DNA of 22,833 nt from JAADHY01 sp964428935 (lineage in GTDB: Bacteria; Planctomycetota; Planctomycetia; Planctomycetales; Planctomycetaceae), in contig CAYSAG010000051.1 of assembly GCA_964428935.1 (NCBI GenBank), positions 1-22,833 of the forward strand, written 5' to 3'. Numbering within the stretch: the first letter of the stretch is position 1; each line of letters opens with the position of its first letter. Shown here one piece after another: positions 16,300 through 22,833 of the stretch. A program made the translations under genes and the position numbers. The notes under the pieces were generated by a model that did not search any database, was not told where the DNA came from, and was given only the letters and a program-made list of their open reading frames with translations.

Positions 16300-17433
16300 T
16301 CACGCCAGCGGCACCTTGTACTCTCGCCCGGCCACCTCTCGCACGTACCGCGGGACGGCGTACCCCGGCAGCCGACGGCGAAGCTGCTCGACCAGCTCCC
16401 GCCCCCGGCCCTCGTCGACCTCGAAGTGAGCCGCTCCTTGCACGCGGTCGAGCTGGTGCAGGTAGTAAGGCAACACGCCCAGCTCGACGAGCCGCTCGCA
16501 CAGCTCCGACAGCACCTCCACGTCGTCGTTCACCCCCCGCAGCAGCACCGACTGGCTGAGCACGGTCACTCCCGACCGCGTCAAGCACCGCAAGGCCTCG
16601 GCGCAGCTCTCGTCCAGCTCCTGTGGGTGGTTCGTGTGAACCACCACGACCGTCTTCAGCCGACCGGTGGTCAGAATCTGCACCAACTCGCCCGTCACTC
16701 GTTGGGGCACGACAATCGGCAGACGCGTGTGCAGTCGCAGCCGGCGCAGGTGTCCAATCGACTCCAGCAGCTGAACCAGCTCGCGCAGCCGCTCGTCGCT
16801 CAGAACCAGCGGGTCGCCGCCGCTGAGAACGACCTCGCGCAGCTGGCGGTCCCGACGCAGTCGCTCCAGCGCCGGTTGCCACTGTTCGGGGCGTCGAGGC
16901 TGCTCGTCGTACGGGAACATTCGTCGAAAACAGAAGCGGCAGTGAACCGCACACGTTCCAGACACGACCAGCAGCGCCCGACCGGCGTACTTTTGCAAAA
17001 GCCCGGGGGCGGTCAGAGCGTCTCGATCGCCAACCGGGTCCGAGACGAACCCCTCCACCTCCTGCCGTTCGGCTTCGATTGGCAACACCTGACGCAGCAG
17101 CGGGTCGCCCGGGTCGCCCTTTCGAATGCGACGCAGGTACGTCCGCGGCACCAGCAGCGGAAACAACTGCGACGCTCGCCGAGCGGGCTCGAGAAGCTCA
17201 CCCGGCAGGTCCAGCTCACGAAGCAGCACGTCCGGGTCGCGAATGGCCGAGGCGAGGGCTCGTTGCCACGGCTCTGGTGCCGTTGTCTGGCCGGCCCGCG
17301 CAGGCCGCTCGGCCGCGGTCGGCACTCGACGCGGCTCCGAGCCGCTCGCCGTTCGCGGACACTCGCTGGAACCCCCGGCCGCTGCCGGGGTTTGGCCAGC
17401 GGGGCTCGACGTCTGCGTCTGGCTGTTCAGCAT
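16300..17433 (-). CDS. epmB: EF-P-linked lysine 2,3-aminomutase (EpmB/KamA family)
   Basis: A 377-residue radical SAM enzyme that converts L-alpha-lysine to beta-lysine, in the EpmB branch that supplies beta-lysine for EF-P modification. The 4Fe-4S motif is C161-x3-C165-x2-C168 ('SGTCAVHCRFCFRR'). 'REVVLSGGDPLVLSDERL' and the C-terminal 'LPGYAVPRYVREVAGREYK' match EpmB, with K373 the probable PLP-binding lysine. EpmB is about 340 residues in E. coli; the extra length here is a Pro/Ser/Thr-rich N-terminal tail of about 50 residues, before 'EPWQRALASAIRDPDVLLREL', where homology begins. GGAAG eight bases before the ATG supports the start. It is divergent from efp, 336 bp away, which fits the EF-P role. 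A stand-alone KamA is the alternative, but length and C-terminus favour EpmB. Confidence 0.88.
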   Translation of the reverse strand: MLNSQTQTSSPAGQTPAAAGGSSECPRTASGSEPRRVPTAAERPARAGQTTAPEPWQRALASAIRDPDVLLRELDLPGELLEPARRASQLFPLLVPRTYLRRIRKGDPGDPLLRQVLPIEAERQEVEGFVSDPVGDRDALTAPGLLQKYAGRALLVVSGTCAVHCRFCFRRMFPYDEQPRRPEQWQPALERLRRDRQLREVVLSGGDPLVLSDERLRELVQLLESIGHLRRLRLHTRLPIVVPQRVTGELVQILTTGRLKTVVVVHTNHPQELDESCAEALRCLTRSGVTVLSQSVLLRGVNDDVEVLSELCERLVELGVLPYYLHQLDRVQGAAHFEVDEGRGRELVEQLRRRLPGYAVPRYVREVAGREYKVPLA

Positions 17434-17769
17434 TTTCGAGCTTCCGTCAATTTGCTATTCTTCGGCCCTCACGGCGACCTTCGCCCCGCGTGGACCGGGC
17501 CGACCGTCGTCCTCGCACGACGTGACGCTCGCAGACCCGTGCCGTCGGTCAGCCAGTCGGCTCGTTCCGTGCTCGGCGAATGAGCCGCCGGACACGCGGA
17601 AACGCAAACGGCCGAAAGACCGATACAATAGGGTAACGAGTAGTAGCGAGCAGCCTTTTCTTGCAGAGCGGAAGAAACGGACGGGGTTGCCCCTCGGTCT
17701 TCTCCTCTGCCTCGCTGGGTGAGAATCTTCGCGTCGTTCGTTCCATTCGGCAAGAGAGACTCGAAGACA
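17434..17769. promoter_or_regulatory. Divergent 336-bp promoter region of epmB and efp
   Basis: The two genes read away from each other, so both promoters lie here. On the plus strand TACAAT (17624–17629) is a good -10 box for efp, but no matching -35 is visible, and it implies a leader of about 135 bases. The leader contains a small GGGG-TTG-CCCC hairpin. For epmB, an AT-rich GAATAGCAAATT lies directly upstream of the ribosome site on the minus strand. Confidence 0.35.
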
Positions 17770-18339
17770 ATGGTACAGATCAACACAGGACAGTTCCGGA
17801 AAGGCATCAAGGTCATTTTGGACGGCGAGCCGTACGAAATGCTGGAGTGCAACTTCGTCAAGCCCGGCAAAGGCCAGGCGTTGTACAAGACGAAGTTGCG
17901 CAACCTGCTGAAGGGCACAATCATCGACCGCACGTACAAGAGCGGCGACAGCCTGGAGGCCGCCGACATTCACCGCGGCGAAGGACAGTACCTGTACCGC
18001 GACGGCACAGGCTACGTCTTCATGGACAACGAGACGTACGAGCAGCACCATTTGAGCGAGGAGGTGTGCGGCGAGCAGGCCAAGTTCTTGCTGGAAGGGG
18101 CTACCTGTCAGCTCTTGTACTGGAACGGCCGTCTGATTGGCATGACTCCGCCCCAGCACGTCGTGCTGGAGGTGGTCGAGGCGGAGCCGGCCGCCAGAGG
18201 AAACACGGCGACGAACGTCACCAAGCCGGTCAAGGTCGAGACGGGTGCGACGGTCATGGTGCCGGCGTTCGTCAAACAGGGCGACAAGATTAAGGTGGAC
18301 GCCACGACCGGGACGTACATTGAGCGGGTCCGCGAGTAG
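17770..18339 (+). CDS. efp: Translation elongation factor P
   Basis: A 189-residue EF-P, which binds between the P and E sites and relieves ribosome stalling at polyproline. It begins with the family's characteristic 'MVQINTGQFRKGIKV'. The loop 'KPGKGQA' places Lys34 at the residue that is beta-lysylated in the EpmA/EpmB pathway, and the neighbouring epmB supports that modification here. All three beta-barrel domains are present, including the C-terminal S1-like domain with 'VPAFVKQGDKIKVDATTGTYIERV'. The upstream in-frame ATG at 17719 would add 17 residues without family similarity, so I chose 17770. No clear ribosome site precedes it. A hairpin starts four bases after the stop. Confidence 0.97.
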   Translation: MVQINTGQFRKGIKVILDGEPYEMLECNFVKPGKGQALYKTKLRNLLKGTIIDRTYKSGDSLEAADIHRGEGQYLYRDGTGYVFMDNETYEQHHLSEEVCGEQAKFLLEGATCQLLYWNGRLIGMTPPQHVVLEVVEAEPAARGNTATNVTKPVKVETGATVMVPAFVKQGDKIKVDATTGTYIERVRE

Positions 18340-18342
18340 GAG

Positions 18343-18364
18343 CGCGTTTCAAGACCGGAACGCG
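18343..18364 (+). terminator. Hairpin directly after efp
   Basis: CGCGTTTC (18343–18350) pairs with GGAACGCG (18357–18364), an 8-bp stem with one G·U and a six-base loop, starting four bases after the efp stop. No T-run follows, so it is a weak or Rho-dependent terminator at best. Confidence 0.4.
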
Positions 18365-18525
18365 TCAGTACGGAAGCCGAGGCGTGTTCGAACGGCCGCG
18401 CCGTGTCGGGACTACCGCTCCGTGAATGTGCCTCCGGACGTGACGGCCCCCATGCTCTGGGCACCGGCCTCTCGAAACACGTCAAGCCACGTCTTCAACA
18501 AGGACGGTCCGCGGAGCGGCACGAA

Positions 18526-18774
18526 ATGGATTTCTGGTCAGCAGTCCTGTTTGCAGTCGCTTCCTACTTGGCCCTCAAGTCGCTCGTGACGCTCATGGCG
18601 TACTACCGCCGAGTGTACGCCAGCCGGTTCTTGGCGGAGGAGCTTGAGCGTCGCGCCCAGAGCGAGCCAGCAGAACCGCAGACGGACCAACAGTCGCAAG
18701 AACCCAGCCCGGAGGGTTCTTCGACGCCGCCCAACCGCCAGGCGGCTCAGCCGACCGGCAGCAAAGCTGCCTGA
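18526..18774 (+). CDS. Small single-pass membrane protein, unknown function
   Basis: An 82-residue protein starting at the ATG at 18526. GGAG at 18512–18515 gives a plausible ribosome site, and the open frame upstream (from 18403) has no membrane or family-like character. Residues 2–24 form a membrane segment ('FWSAVLFAVASYLALKSL'). A basic stretch 'YYRRVYASRFLAEELERR' follows, then a Gln/Pro/Ser/Ala-rich disordered tail of about 35 residues. The positive stretch suggests the tail is cytoplasmic. I do not recognise the family. It lies 186 bp after efp and may be co-transcribed. A perfect hairpin GGCAGC-AAA-GCTGCC (18757–18771) covers its last codons and could mark the transcript end. Confidence 0.6.
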   Translation: MDFWSAVLFAVASYLALKSLVTLMAYYRRVYASRFLAEELERRAQSEPAEPQTDQQSQEPSPEGSSTPPNRQAAQPTGSKAA

Positions 18775-19400
18775 AACCTCAGGCAAGCGGTTTGCACGCG
18801 GCTGGCGAAACCGAGCGCACACGCCCTCGCCCAGTGGACCCCCGCCGCGGTCCGAGGTCGCTCGACCGTGCAGGTTCGGACGTGGGCGAGTCGGTCTGCC
18901 GGCACAAGGCGTGGCACGTGTGAGCCCTCACGTCCGGCGTCAGCGACCGTCTTTTCGACCGAGCCCCGGCTCACACCCTTTCTGCCAGACGCCTCAGCGG
19001 GTAGGATTCTTGGTCGAGCCACGGGCGGCGGTGTCGAAGAGGCTGCGTGCGTCCGTTCGAGGGACGGACTGTTTGCCGCTTCGTCCGGCCGGATAGGCAT
19101 GGAAGCTCGCCCGGTCCGCCGGCTCGGCGGTGGAGGGTGCTGGTGGAGCCGGCCGTCGCAACCGCCCGGTCCCGGCGACCCTCACCAAACCGACTCAGGG
19201 TCGAGGAGTTCATTCGCGTTTCTCCAGCGACTGGCGAGTTTTGGACTGACCGGACGGGCCTGCGGGAGCCGGCCTCGAGACGCGAACCGTCAGCGGCCAC
19301 GACGGAGCGTGGCCCTCCAAACCTCGGGCGACCTAAACCCATTCACTGATTCGCGTCGACTGGTCGTCTTTCCGAGACCGACGAAAGTGGACTCAGCCGC
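18775..19400. other. 626-bp gap upstream of miaB, with a repeat copy
   Basis: No convincing gene. The right half carries one copy, on the minus strand, of the palindromic repeat described at 19241–19320. No good -35/-10 pair for miaB was seen. Confidence 0.5.
19241..19320 (-). repeat. Palindromic dispersed repeat, copy B
   Basis: The core GGCCACG-ACGGAG-CGTGGCC (19295–19314) is a perfect 7-bp-stem hairpin, identical on the opposite strand to the one at 21618–21637. The next 45–55 bases on the minus strand (19294 down to about 19241) also align, with small differences, to the bases after the second hairpin of copy A (21671 onward; shared CGAGGC and GGCTCC blocks). It is therefore a genuine dispersed element of about 80 bp. 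Confidence 0.75.
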
Positions 19401-20861
19401 ATGGGTGGCATGACCGAGCCAGCACGGACAACGCGGAAGCTGTTCATCGAGACCGTCGGCTGTCAGATGAACGTGCTCGACAGCGAGCTGGTCGTGGCAG
19501 CTCTGCGCCGCGAGGGCTACGAGCTGACGGACGACGTCCGGCAGGCCGACGTCGTGCTTTTCAACACATGCAGTGTTCGGGAGCACGCGGAGCAGAAGAT
19601 TTACAGCCGGTTGGGTCGTCTGAAGCACTGGAAGCAGCGTCGGCCGGACCGCGTTCTGGCCGTCATGGGCTGCATGGCTCAGAAGGACCAGCGACTGATT
19701 TTCGAACGGGCTCCGCACGTGGACCTGGTGGTCGGCACGGGCCAACTGCGACAGATTCCGAAGTTGGTGGAAGAGGTTCGCCGCAGCCGGCAGCAGCGAA
19801 TGGCGGTCAGCTTGGACCGGAAGGCCGGTAGCCGGCAGGCCGTGGCTTCCAGCTTCGAAAGTTACGACCCGCTCCGCACACCCGAAATGCGGCCGACGCC
19901 GTACCAAGCCTACGTGCGGGTCATGATTGGTTGCGACAAGTTCTGCACGTACTGCGTCGTGCCAATGACGCGGGGGCCGGAGCAGTGCCGGTCGCCGAAA
20001 GAGATTTTGCACGAAGTGCGTGTGTTGGCCGACCAAGGCGTTCGCGAGGTGACGCTGCTGGGTCAGACCGTCAACAGCTACAAGGCCGAGCAGGACGGAC
20101 GCACCTACCGACTGCACGACTTGCTGGAGCTGGTTCACGACGTCGAGGGCATTGTTCGCATTAAGTTCGTGACGAACTACCCGAAGGACATGTCCGACCA
20201 GTTGCTCCAAGCGGTCCGCGACCTGCCGAAGGTCTGCCGCTACTTGCACGTTCCCGCTCAGTCGGGCTGCAACGAAGTGCTACGGCGAATGAAACGGGGC
20301 TACACGGTGGAAGAGTACCGCGAGCTAATGGCTCGCATTCGCGAAACCATTCCCGACTGCGCCGTCAGCAGTGACTTCATTGTCGGCTTTTGCGGCGAGA
20401 CGGAGGAGTCGTTCCAGCGGAGCATGGACCTGATTCGCGAGTGCCGGTTCAAGAACAGCTTCATTTTCAAGTACAGTCCGCGGCCGGGCACGAAGGCCTT
20501 CGAGCTGTACGAGGACGACGTTCCGGAGGAGGTCAAGCGTCGCCGCAACAACGAAATGCTGGCGTTGCAAAACCAAATCAGCCAGGAAGACAACGCACGC
20601 TTCATTGGGCAGCGGGTCGAGGTGTTGGTGGAGGGGCCGAGCAAGGCCGCCGAGAAAACGGCCAGCGACTCCAGCGGACCCCTGCAACTGACCGGCCGAA
20701 CCATGTGCGACCGCATTGTCGTCTTCGACGGCGACCCGCGTCTGGCCGGCTCGCTGGTAACGGTCGAGGTTCGCGACTGCACCAGCACGACGTTGATCGG
20801 CTCGGTCGTGGCCGGCGAGGTGTCCGAGCCCGCTTTGGGCTCCTTCCCGGTGCTGCCCTGA
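19401..20861 (+). CDS. miaB: tRNA-2-methylthio-N6-dimethylallyladenosine synthase
   Basis: A 486-residue radical SAM methylthiotransferase that adds the 2-methylthio group to i6A37 in tRNAs reading UNN codons. The N-terminal UPF0004 domain carries the auxiliary cluster cysteines C21, C57 and C91. The radical SAM cluster is C178-x3-C182-x2-C185 ('GCDKFCTYC'), with 'RGPEQCRSP', 'LGQTVNSY', 'VPAQSGCNEVLRRMKRGYT' and 'DFIVGFCGETE' typical of MiaB. The C-terminal TRAM domain is present ('IGQRVEVLVEGPSK' to 'LIGSVV') with an insert of about 15 residues rich in Ser/Lys. The start could be the ATG at 19401 or 19410; neither has a strong ribosome site. MtaB and RimO are less likely, given the NxxxQ/TVNSY and VPAQSG context. 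Confidence 0.95.
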   Translation: MGGMTEPARTTRKLFIETVGCQMNVLDSELVVAALRREGYELTDDVRQADVVLFNTCSVREHAEQKIYSRLGRLKHWKQRRPDRVLAVMGCMAQKDQRLIFERAPHVDLVVGTGQLRQIPKLVEEVRRSRQQRMAVSLDRKAGSRQAVASSFESYDPLRTPEMRPTPYQAYVRVMIGCDKFCTYCVVPMTRGPEQCRSPKEILHEVRVLADQGVREVTLLGQTVNSYKAEQDGRTYRLHDLLELVHDVEGIVRIKFVTNYPKDMSDQLLQAVRDLPKVCRYLHVPAQSGCNEVLRRMKRGYTVEEYRELMARIRETIPDCAVSSDFIVGFCGETEESFQRSMDLIRECRFKNSFIFKYSPRPGTKAFELYEDDVPEEVKRRRNNEMLALQNQISQEDNARFIGQRVEVLVEGPSKAAEKTASDSSGPLQLTGRTMCDRIVVFDGDPRLAGSLVTVEVRDCTSTTLIGSVVAGEVSEPALGSFPVLP

Positions 20862-20933
20862 CCCGACGCGGCGGCCTGTCCCGCTGCCGGCCAGCCGTCG
20901 TGCCCGCGTCAAGGCTTCGTAGAGGAGTAGCTC

Positions 20934-21443
20934 ATGTCTCACGCCAAGCTCTTGGACTGCGCCCGCCGTCAAATCGAGTTCGCTCGCACGTACACCCTGT
21001 CGCTGCTCGAAGCGGTCGACGAGTCGCTGTGGTTCACCTGCCCGGACGGCTGTCCGTCGCACATTGCCTGGCAGGTGGGGCACTTGGCGACGACGGAGTA
21101 CTTCTTGACGGTGTACCGAGTGCGTGGCCGGCAGCGAAGCGACAACGACGTCATTCCCAAAGACTTCCTCCGGCGGTTCGCAAAAGGCACGTCGGCCGTT
21201 GCCGACCCCGACGCCTACCCAACGCCGGAGCAACTGCGCGAGGTCCTGCACGCCGTCCACGAGTTGGCCTTGCGCGAGCTGCCGCAGTTCACGCAGGAGC
21301 AGTTGGACGAGTCCGCCGTGGAGCCGTACGCGGGCTACCCCACCAAGTTGGGTTCGCTGTTCTTCTGCGCCCAACACGAAATGCTCCACGCCGGCCAAAT
21401 TGGGCTCATTCGCCGGCAGTTGGGCCTGCCACCGGTGCGGTGA
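20934..21443 (+). CDS. DinB-fold (YfiT-like) metal-dependent protein
   Basis: A 169-residue four-helix-bundle protein of the DinB/YfiT superfamily (DinB_2 type), not the translesion polymerase that shares the name. The three metal-binding histidines are visible: H50 in 'HIAWQVGHLA', H148 and H152 in 'CAQHEMLHAGQIGLIRRQLG'. Members include thiol-dependent transferases (for example bacillithiol S-transferases) and damage-inducible proteins; the substrate cannot be told here. GAGGAG (about 20921–20926) is a good ribosome site eight bases before the ATG. It follows miaB by 72 bp in the same direction and may be co-transcribed. Confidence 0.85.
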   Translation: MSHAKLLDCARRQIEFARTYTLSLLEAVDESLWFTCPDGCPSHIAWQVGHLATTEYFLTVYRVRGRQRSDNDVIPKDFLRRFAKGTSAVADPDAYPTPEQLREVLHAVHELALRELPQFTQEQLDESAVEPYAGYPTKLGSLFFCAQHEMLHAGQIGLIRRQLGLPPVR

Positions 21444-21500
21444 ACGGACTGGCCAAAGTCCGACAGCCCGACGGGCGAGACTTCCGGTTGCGACCTGCCG

Positions 21501-21544
21501 GCGCGGCGGAGCGAGACTGTCTGCGCGGCGAAGCGACACTGTCT
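21501..21544. repeat. 22-bp tandem duplication
   Basis: GCGCGGCGGAGCGAGACTGT (plus CT) at 21501–21522 is directly followed by a second 22-base copy at 21523–21544 differing at two positions (GAAGCGACAC in place of GGAGCGAGAC). It lies 58 bp past the DinB-fold gene. Confidence 0.8.
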
Positions 21545-21609
21545 GGACGACGCTCCTCGACCGCCAAGAAGCACCCGAGGGTGTCGAGAGTTTGTGGGCT
21601 GTCGGGAAT

Positions 21610-21720
21610 TTGTGGAGGGCCACGCTCCGTCGTGGCCGGGAAATTGTGGAGCGCCACGGTCCGTCGTGGCCGCTGGCGATTTGTGTTCCGAGGCTGGCTC
21701 CGCAAGACACGTCCAGTGGC
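21610..21720 (+). repeat. Palindromic dispersed repeat, copy A (double)
   Basis: A 29-bp unit beginning TTGTGGAG occurs twice with a 34-bp period (21610–21638, 21644–21672), differing at two positions. Each holds a hairpin: GGCCACG-CTCCGT-CGTGGCC (21618–21637, perfect) and GCCACG-GTCCGT-CGTGGC (21653–21670). The bases after the second unit match the flank of copy B at 19241–19294 in the opposite orientation, so the element is more than a bare hairpin. Confidence 0.8.
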
Positions 21721-21822
21721 CCCAAATCCGTAAATCACTGGAGCCACGCTGACGAATTCCCGGACACCCTCGACCACCTCGCTTCCCATGAGACGGCCAC
21801 GTTTCCCACTGGCGGAGCGTAA

Positions 21823-21851
21823 TTGAATCCCCCCGGAACGCTCGTTAGAAT
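21823..21851 (+). promoter_or_regulatory. Sigma-70-like promoter of the leuB-family gene
   Basis: TTGAAT (21823–21828) and TAGAAT (21846–21851) are separated by exactly 17 bases and match the -35 and -10 consensus at four and five of six positions. The predicted transcript starts near 21858, giving a leader of about 170 bases before the GTG at 22031. It stands just downstream of the repeat cluster. Confidence 0.6.
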
Positions 21852-22030
21852 CGCCGCCGCTTTGTTCGGACGGTCCGAGCCGGACGGGCGGGTCGTGCCG
21901 GTCCGAGGGCGGTTCGGAAGGCCGGGGCGGAGCGGACGGCCCGGCCAGCTTCGAGGGCCAACCCCCGTCAGACCGTTTCTCTCGAAATGTGCAACCCAGT
22001 GGCAACGCGTTTGTGGAAGGGAGGGTTCTT

Positions 22031-22833
22031 GTGAGCGGGACGACCGACAGCGCACAGAAGAAGCTGCGAATTGCCGTCATTCCCGGCGACGGCACGGGCC
22101 CGGAGGTGACTCGCGAGGCCATGAAAGTGCTGGACGCCGTCTGCAAGCTGGAAGGCATTGCGTACGAGTCGCACGAGTACGACTGGGGCGGCGACCGGTA
22201 CTTGAAGACCGGCGAAATCCTGCCCGAAGGAGCCATTGACGAGCTGCGGACGTACGACGCCATTCTGCTCGGCGCGGTCGGCCACCCGGACGTCCCACCC
22301 GGAATTCTCGAGAAAGGCCTGCTGCTGGAGCTGCGCTTCCAGTTGGACCAGTACATTAACCTCCGTCCGGTCAAACTGTTTCCCGGCGTCGAAACACCGC
22401 TGAAGGACAAGGGCCCCGAAGACATTGACTTCGTAGTCGTTCGAGAAAACACGGAAGACCTTTACGCCGGCATTGGCGGTTTTCTTCGCAAGGGGACGCC
22501 GCACGAAGTCGCGCTGCAGACGGCCATTTACACTCGTCGCGGCTGCGAGCGCTGCATTCGTTGGGCCTTCGAGTACACGCGCAAACGGAACAACCCCAAA
22601 GGCAAGCGGCTGACGCTGGTCGCCAAAACCAACGTCTTGACCTACGGCCACGACTTGTGGTGGCGAACGTTCCAGGACGTGGCCAAGGAGTACCCGGACG
22701 TGGAGGCCGACTACAACCACGTCGACGCTTGCTGCATGTGGATGGTCAAGAACCCCGAGTACTACGACGTCATTGTGACGACGAACATGTTCGGAGACAT
22801 CATTACCGACCTGGCGGCCATTTTGCAGGGAGG
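22031..22833 (+). CDS. leuB: 3-isopropylmalate/isocitrate dehydrogenase family, 3' end missing
   Basis: The first 267 residues of an NAD-dependent beta-decarboxylating dehydrogenase; the gene runs off the right end. The GTG at 22031 has a strong GGGAGGG ribosome site (about 22019–22025). Family marks are 'IPGDGTGPEVTREA' near the N-terminus, 'LRFQLDQYINLRPVKL', 'VVVRENTEDLYAGIGG', the catalytic 'KTNVLTYG', and the metal-binding 'TTNMFGDIITDLAAILQGG'. LRFQLDQYINLRP resembles the substrate loop of isopropylmalate dehydrogenases, while RENTEDLY is closer to isocitrate and homoisocitrate enzymes. I favour 3-isopropylmalate dehydrogenase (leucine synthesis), consistent with ilvE elsewhere in the window, but substrate specificity is not settled by sequence. 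Confidence 0.85.
   Translation, partial: MSGTTDSAQKKLRIAVIPGDGTGPEVTREAMKVLDAVCKLEGIAYESHEYDWGGDRYLKTGEILPEGAIDELRTYDAILLGAVGHPDVPPGILEKGLLLELRFQLDQYINLRPVKLFPGVETPLKDKGPEDIDFVVVRENTEDLYAGIGGFLRKGTPHEVALQTAIYTRRGCERCIRWAFEYTRKRNNPKGKRLTLVAKTNVLTYGHDLWWRTFQDVAKEYPDVEADYNHVDACCMWMVKNPEYYDVIVTTNMFGDIITDLAAILQG

Larger units (their letters stand above)
21444..22030. other. 587-bp repeat-rich gap upstream of leuB
   Basis: No gene. The gap contains a 22-bp tandem duplication (21501–21544), a double palindromic repeat with its flank (21610–21720) and a good promoter for the downstream gene (21823–21851). The first third is saturated with short repeats also seen elsewhere in the window. Confidence 0.7.

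Noticed and set aside
16086..16559. Plus-strand frame with an RKDEP repeat
   Set aside because: The repeat comes from an 11-bp direct repeat, no ribosome site is present, and the frame continues antisense through the end of epmB.
18403..18525. Upstream extension of the small membrane protein
   Set aside because: The extra 41 residues show no membrane or conserved character, whereas the ATG at 18526 has a GGAG site and begins right at the membrane segment.
20934..21443. DinB as a translesion DNA polymerase linked to the repair genes
   Set aside because: The protein is 169 residues with a His-triad four-helix bundle (DinB/YfiT superfamily), unrelated to polymerase IV.
1..22833. CRISPR array, insertion sequence, prophage or defence island
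   Set aside because: No regularly spaced repeats, transposase, integrase or known defence proteins are visible; all confident genes are housekeeping or conserved membrane families.

Overview
The window is a GC-rich stretch (clearly above 60% G+C by eye) of bacterial chromosome, most probably from a planctomycete. That call is inference. It rests on the DUF4129–DUF4350–MoxR–DUF58 cluster, a membrane-anchored repeat-type protein of the kind common in that phylum, loosely packed genes with gaps of 200–630 bp, and isopropylmalate-dehydrogenase, UvrA and EF-P sequences that read like planctomycete versions. No phage, transposase, CRISPR array, rRNA or tRNA gene was found. It is mostly a housekeeping region, so the more unusual signals lie in gene neighbourhoods, intergenic structure and composition.

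Layout. 1–4099 (+): a translationally coupled operon, DUF4129 protein (left end missing), DUF4350 protein, MoxR AAA+ ATPase and DUF58 protein, a membrane-associated MoxR system of unknown substrate. 4100–4598: a gene-free gap with a near-perfect palindrome and a strong hairpin. 4599–4952 (+): an alkyltransferase-like (ATL) protein with Trp in place of the catalytic Cys. It converges on 9118–5154 (-), an ilvE – PGPGW membrane protein – uvrA operon. ATL proteins are known to feed alkylated DNA to nucleotide excision repair, so ATL beside UvrA is functionally suggestive. 11931–9244 (-): a LolC/E-type permease and its LolD-type ATPase. 13650–12106 (-): lysyl-tRNA synthetase. 15693–14017 (-): a large anchored protein of unknown function. 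17433–16300 (-) and 17770–18339 (+): a divergent pair, an EpmB-like lysine 2,3-aminomutase and elongation factor P with the modifiable Lys34. 18526–18774 (+): a small membrane protein. 19401–21443 (+): miaB and a DinB-fold protein. 22031 to the right end (+): the start of an isopropylmalate/isocitrate dehydrogenase family gene behind a good sigma-70-like promoter.

Structure beyond genes. A palindromic repeat occurs in opposite orientations on either side of miaB–dinB (19.24–19.32 kb and 21.61–21.72 kb). The tetramer GATC is almost absent outside 10.59–15.69 kb (3 sites on each side by hand count) but occurs about 22 times inside it. The same block uses Ile ATC freely, while the flanking genes use ATT almost exclusively, which is odd for a GC-rich genome. 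A two-tier stem-loop lies at the lysS 3' end. No wholly new multi-gene defence or biosynthetic system is evident. The ATL/UvrA neighbourhood, the repeat pair and the compositional block are the best leads.
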